DNA of 6,342 bases from Pontiellaceae bacterium. GTDB taxonomy: Bacteria; Verrucomicrobiota; Kiritimatiellia; Kiritimatiellales; Tichowtungiaceae. The notes under the pieces are model-generated. The model did no database searches. It saw only the letters and a program-made list of their open reading frames with translations, and was not told where the DNA came from. Shown in pieces: positions 5,210 to 6,342 of this stretch. The DNA is taken from assembly GCA_029934215.1 (NCBI GenBank), contig JAOZMR010000164.1, positions 1 through 6,342 on the forward strand. The letters are read 5' to 3'. Numbering within the stretch: the first letter of the stretch is position 1; each line of letters starts with the position of its first letter. Made by a program: the position numbers and the translations under genes.

Positions 5210-6079
5210 ATGCTTGAAAAAACCCACACCCTATTTCGACCGCCGGGTGAGGCGGACAGCCTGATCATCCGCGTCGCGGACGGTTGCCCATGGAACGCCT
5301 GCACCTTTTGCGGAATGTACAAAGGCGTAAAATACAGTTTCCAAGGCTTGGAAAAAGCGGAACACGAAATTTCCAAATCTTGGAAAAGCTGGCCGGACGC
5401 CCGCCGCATCTTCCTCGCCGACGGCGATGTAATGCGTCTCGATTTCCAAACCTTGGAAAAAATGCTCATTTCGCTAAACGAGAAATTCAGCCGCCTTGCC
5501 CGCATCGGCATATACGCAAACGGCGCGTCCATTTTGGCAAAAACAGACGATCAGCTCCGCCGCCTCAAAGAGCTGAAACTCAACACCCTCTACATGGGAT
5601 TAGAAAGCGGCGACAACCAAACGCTCAAAAAAGTCAACAAACAAGAGACCGCCGAAGCGATGATCGAAGCGGGACAGCGCGCGCAGGCCGCTGGCCTTCG
5701 GATATCTGTGATGATACTCATCGGTCTCGCCGGAAAAGAGCGCTCGCTCGAACACGCCCGAGCGACTGCCAAGGTTTTGAACCAAATGCAACCGCGCCTA
5801 CTCTCTGCACTTCGATTAGTCACAACACCAAACACACCGTTGTATAAAAACGGATTTGAAATGGTCACCGAACATGAAGCCGTCACAGAAACGCGCGAAA
5901 TGATTGCGCATCTCGAACTCGACTCAACGGTTTTCCGAGCGGATCACTCATCGAACATCATACCGCTTGAAGCACGCCTCCCGAAAGACAAAAAGCGCCT
6001 ACTCAATCAGCTCGACACCCTACTCACCTCCGGTCAGCTCGACAAAAAATCGCCAGGCCGCTTGCCTTGGAGTCTCTAA
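5210..6079 (+). CDS. Radical SAM protein (COG1032-like, no B12 domain)
   Basis: This 289-residue protein binds a [4Fe-4S] cluster through C26, C31 and C34 in GCPWNACTFCGMYKG. The spacing is CX4CX2C, not the canonical CX3CX2C; as far as I recall this variant is normal in this small radical SAM family. Other family landmarks are RRIFLADGDVM (65-75), LYMGLESGD (127-135), where GLESG is a SAM-contact motif, VMILIGLAG (167-175), and FRADHSSNIIPL (242-253) near the C-terminus. The length is normal for a stand-alone enzyme of this type; the substrate is unknown. The gene starts nine bases after the beta-barrel gene, and I see no Shine-Dalgarno sequence before the ATG at 5210, so translation may depend on coupling with the upstream gene. 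Three perfect palindromes fall within 120 bases of its first third. It could modify the exported molecule or simply be a passenger in the operon. Confidence 0.9.
   Translation: MLEKTHTLFRPPGEADSLIIRVADGCPWNACTFCGMYKGVKYSFQGLEKAEHEISKSWKSWPDARRIFLADGDVMRLDFQTLEKMLISLNEKFSRLARIGIYANGASILAKTDDQLRRLKELKLNTLYMGLESGDNQTLKKVNKQETAEAMIEAGQRAQAAGLRISVMILIGLAGKERSLEHARATAKVLNQMQPRLLSALRLVTTPNTPLYKNGFEMVTEHEAVTETREMIAHLELDSTVFRADHSSNIIPLEARLPKDKKRLLNQLDTLLTSGQLDKKSPGRLPWSL
5338..5354. repeat. Intragenic palindrome copy 7 (TTTCCAA-GGC-TTGGAAA)
   Basis: Seven-base arms in the radical SAM gene. The core starts at codon position 1 and is read as F-Q-G-L-E (residues 44-48), just after the cluster-binding cysteines. 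Confidence 0.85.
5370..5386. repeat. Intragenic palindrome copy 8 (TTTCCAA-ATC-TTGGAAA)
   Basis: Seven-base arms, centred only 32 bases after copy 7. The core starts at codon position 3 and is read as I-S-K-S-W-K (residues 54-59). Confidence 0.85.
5443..5459. repeat. Intragenic palindrome copy 9 (TTTCCAA-ACC-TTGGAAA)
   Basis: Seven-base arms, centred 73 bases after copy 8. The core starts at codon position 1 and is read as F-Q-T-L-E (residues 79-83), just after the FLADGD motif. Confidence 0.85.
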
Positions 6080-6137
6080 AAAAGGCGGCTGGAATGCGAG
6101 CCAGGGTTTCGAAGTTTGCGGTTACCCCAACTTTTAG

Positions 6138-6311
6138 GACCACAGGCTAAGGTGGATTTTGTGTTCAAAGGAGCTTCTCGCTCGTGCCTCTGAAATATTT
6201 TCCGAGAAAAAGAGTGCGAAATATAAAACGGATGAGGAGCTAACGGCTCCACTTTATGAAGAAATCGGTCGCCTCAAAATGGATGTAAAATGGCTCGAAA
6301 AAAAGCTCTGA
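6138..6311 (+). pseudogene. IS3-family transposase OrfA, C-terminal fragment
   Basis: The frame is open from a stop at 6135-6137 to TGA at 6309-6311, with no proper start. The recognisable part begins at about 6165: SKELLARASEIFSEK, then LTAPLYEEIGRLKMDVKW, then LEKKL and stop. In intact OrfA proteins of about 100 residues this is the linker plus the leucine-zipper-like coiled coil (typically 'LYxxIGxLKxExxWLKKK') that precedes the frameshift into OrfB. The N-terminal helix-turn-helix half is missing. In the +2 frame just upstream, Q-A-K-V (6143-6154) faintly recalls the N-terminal FKAKV motif of OrfA, which would fit an internal deletion, but this is weak. Confidence 0.7.
6299..6305 (+). promoter_or_regulatory. 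Programmed -1 frameshift slippery heptamer (A_AAA_AAG) of the IS remnant
   Basis: Seven A residues (6298-6304) followed by G place A_AAA_AAG in the right phase relative to the OrfA frame (codons AAA 6300-6302, AAG 6303-6305), two codons before the OrfA stop. IS3-family elements use this heptamer to make the OrfAB fusion. The -1 frame stays open to the window edge, but I do not recognise OrfB in the 12-13 residues visible. Confidence 0.6.
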
Positions 6312-6342
6312 GCCTGCCAGTTTCATGCCGCCTAAATTGGGT

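Larger units (their letters stand above)
6117..6342 (+). mobile_element. Remnant of an IS3-family insertion sequence (right end outside window)
   Basis: The region after the operon holds the OrfA fragment and slippery site listed separately, and no intact gene. A stretch at 6124-6138 (ACCCCAACTTTTAGG) looks like an IS3-family end. The last 12 bases of the window (CCTAAATTGGGT) resemble its inverse complement if three gaps are allowed. If both are true ends, this is an internally deleted element of about 230 bases that has lost most of orfA and nearly all of orfB. The outer boundaries are uncertain: 6117 is chosen because TGCGGTTACC would fit a TG-starting end. No target-site duplication can be checked, as the window stops here. 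Between 6080 and 6116 I see nothing I can name. Confidence 0.5.

Noticed and set aside
1134..5459. The palindromes as transcription terminators or CRISPR repeats
   Set aside because: They lie within essential-looking open frames with no T-tract after them, spacings are irregular (32 to over 1000 bases), and the repeat unit is far too short for CRISPR.
5767..5781. TGCCAA-GGT-TTTGAA as a tenth palindrome copy
   Set aside because: One mismatch in each arm, pairing is broken, and such two-mismatch matches are more likely by chance; kept out of the repeat list.
6080..6105. A terminator hairpin after the radical SAM gene
   Set aside because: Only competing four-base stems can be formed around 6085-6103, and no T-tract follows.

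Overview
The window reads like a piece of a Gram-negative (diderm) bacterial chromosome. All genes lie on the + strand. Two proteins have Sec signal peptides, one looks like an outer-membrane beta-barrel ending in phenylalanine, and one belongs to a family that handles lipids or lipoproteins in the periplasm. Codons strongly favour C in the third position. I cannot name the species. A member of the Verrucomicrobiota/Kiritimatiellota area is a guess resting only on a vague memory of similar repeats inside genes.

Layout: (1) 3-491, the C-terminal part of an AraC-family regulator cut by the left edge, followed by a good intrinsic terminator (507-538). (2) 544-602, a promoter region with a perfect TTGACA box and a dyad that could be an operator. 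(3) 603-6079, a tight four-gene run that is probably one operon: a 12-TM RND/MMPL-type exporter, a LolA-like periplasmic protein, an outer-membrane beta-barrel protein, and a small radical SAM protein. The first three form a plausible inner membrane-periplasm-outer membrane route for a lipid or other hydrophobic cargo; the radical SAM enzyme may be a co-transcribed passenger or a modifying enzyme. (4) 6080-6342, the remnant of an IS3-family element: the C-terminal 40-odd codons of OrfA, an in-phase A_AAA_AAG slippery heptamer, and possible degenerate terminal repeats.

The most striking feature is not a gene. A palindrome, TTCCAA-N3-TTGGAA (usually TTTCCAA-N3-TTGGAAA), occurs nine times in perfect form, always inside coding sequence: three copies each in the exporter, the beta-barrel gene and the radical SAM gene. 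About 0.0004 copies would be expected by chance. The copies fall in all three reading phases and encode three unrelated peptides, so selection or spread acts on the DNA or RNA and not on the protein. Of the 11 TTCCAA and 13 TTGGAA hexamers I counted on this strand, nine of each are paired at exactly this spacing. Several further sites look like decayed copies. This is the best candidate here for an undescribed system: a dispersed protein-binding site, an mRNA hairpin code, or a tiny frame-neutral (15-bp, five-codon) repeat.
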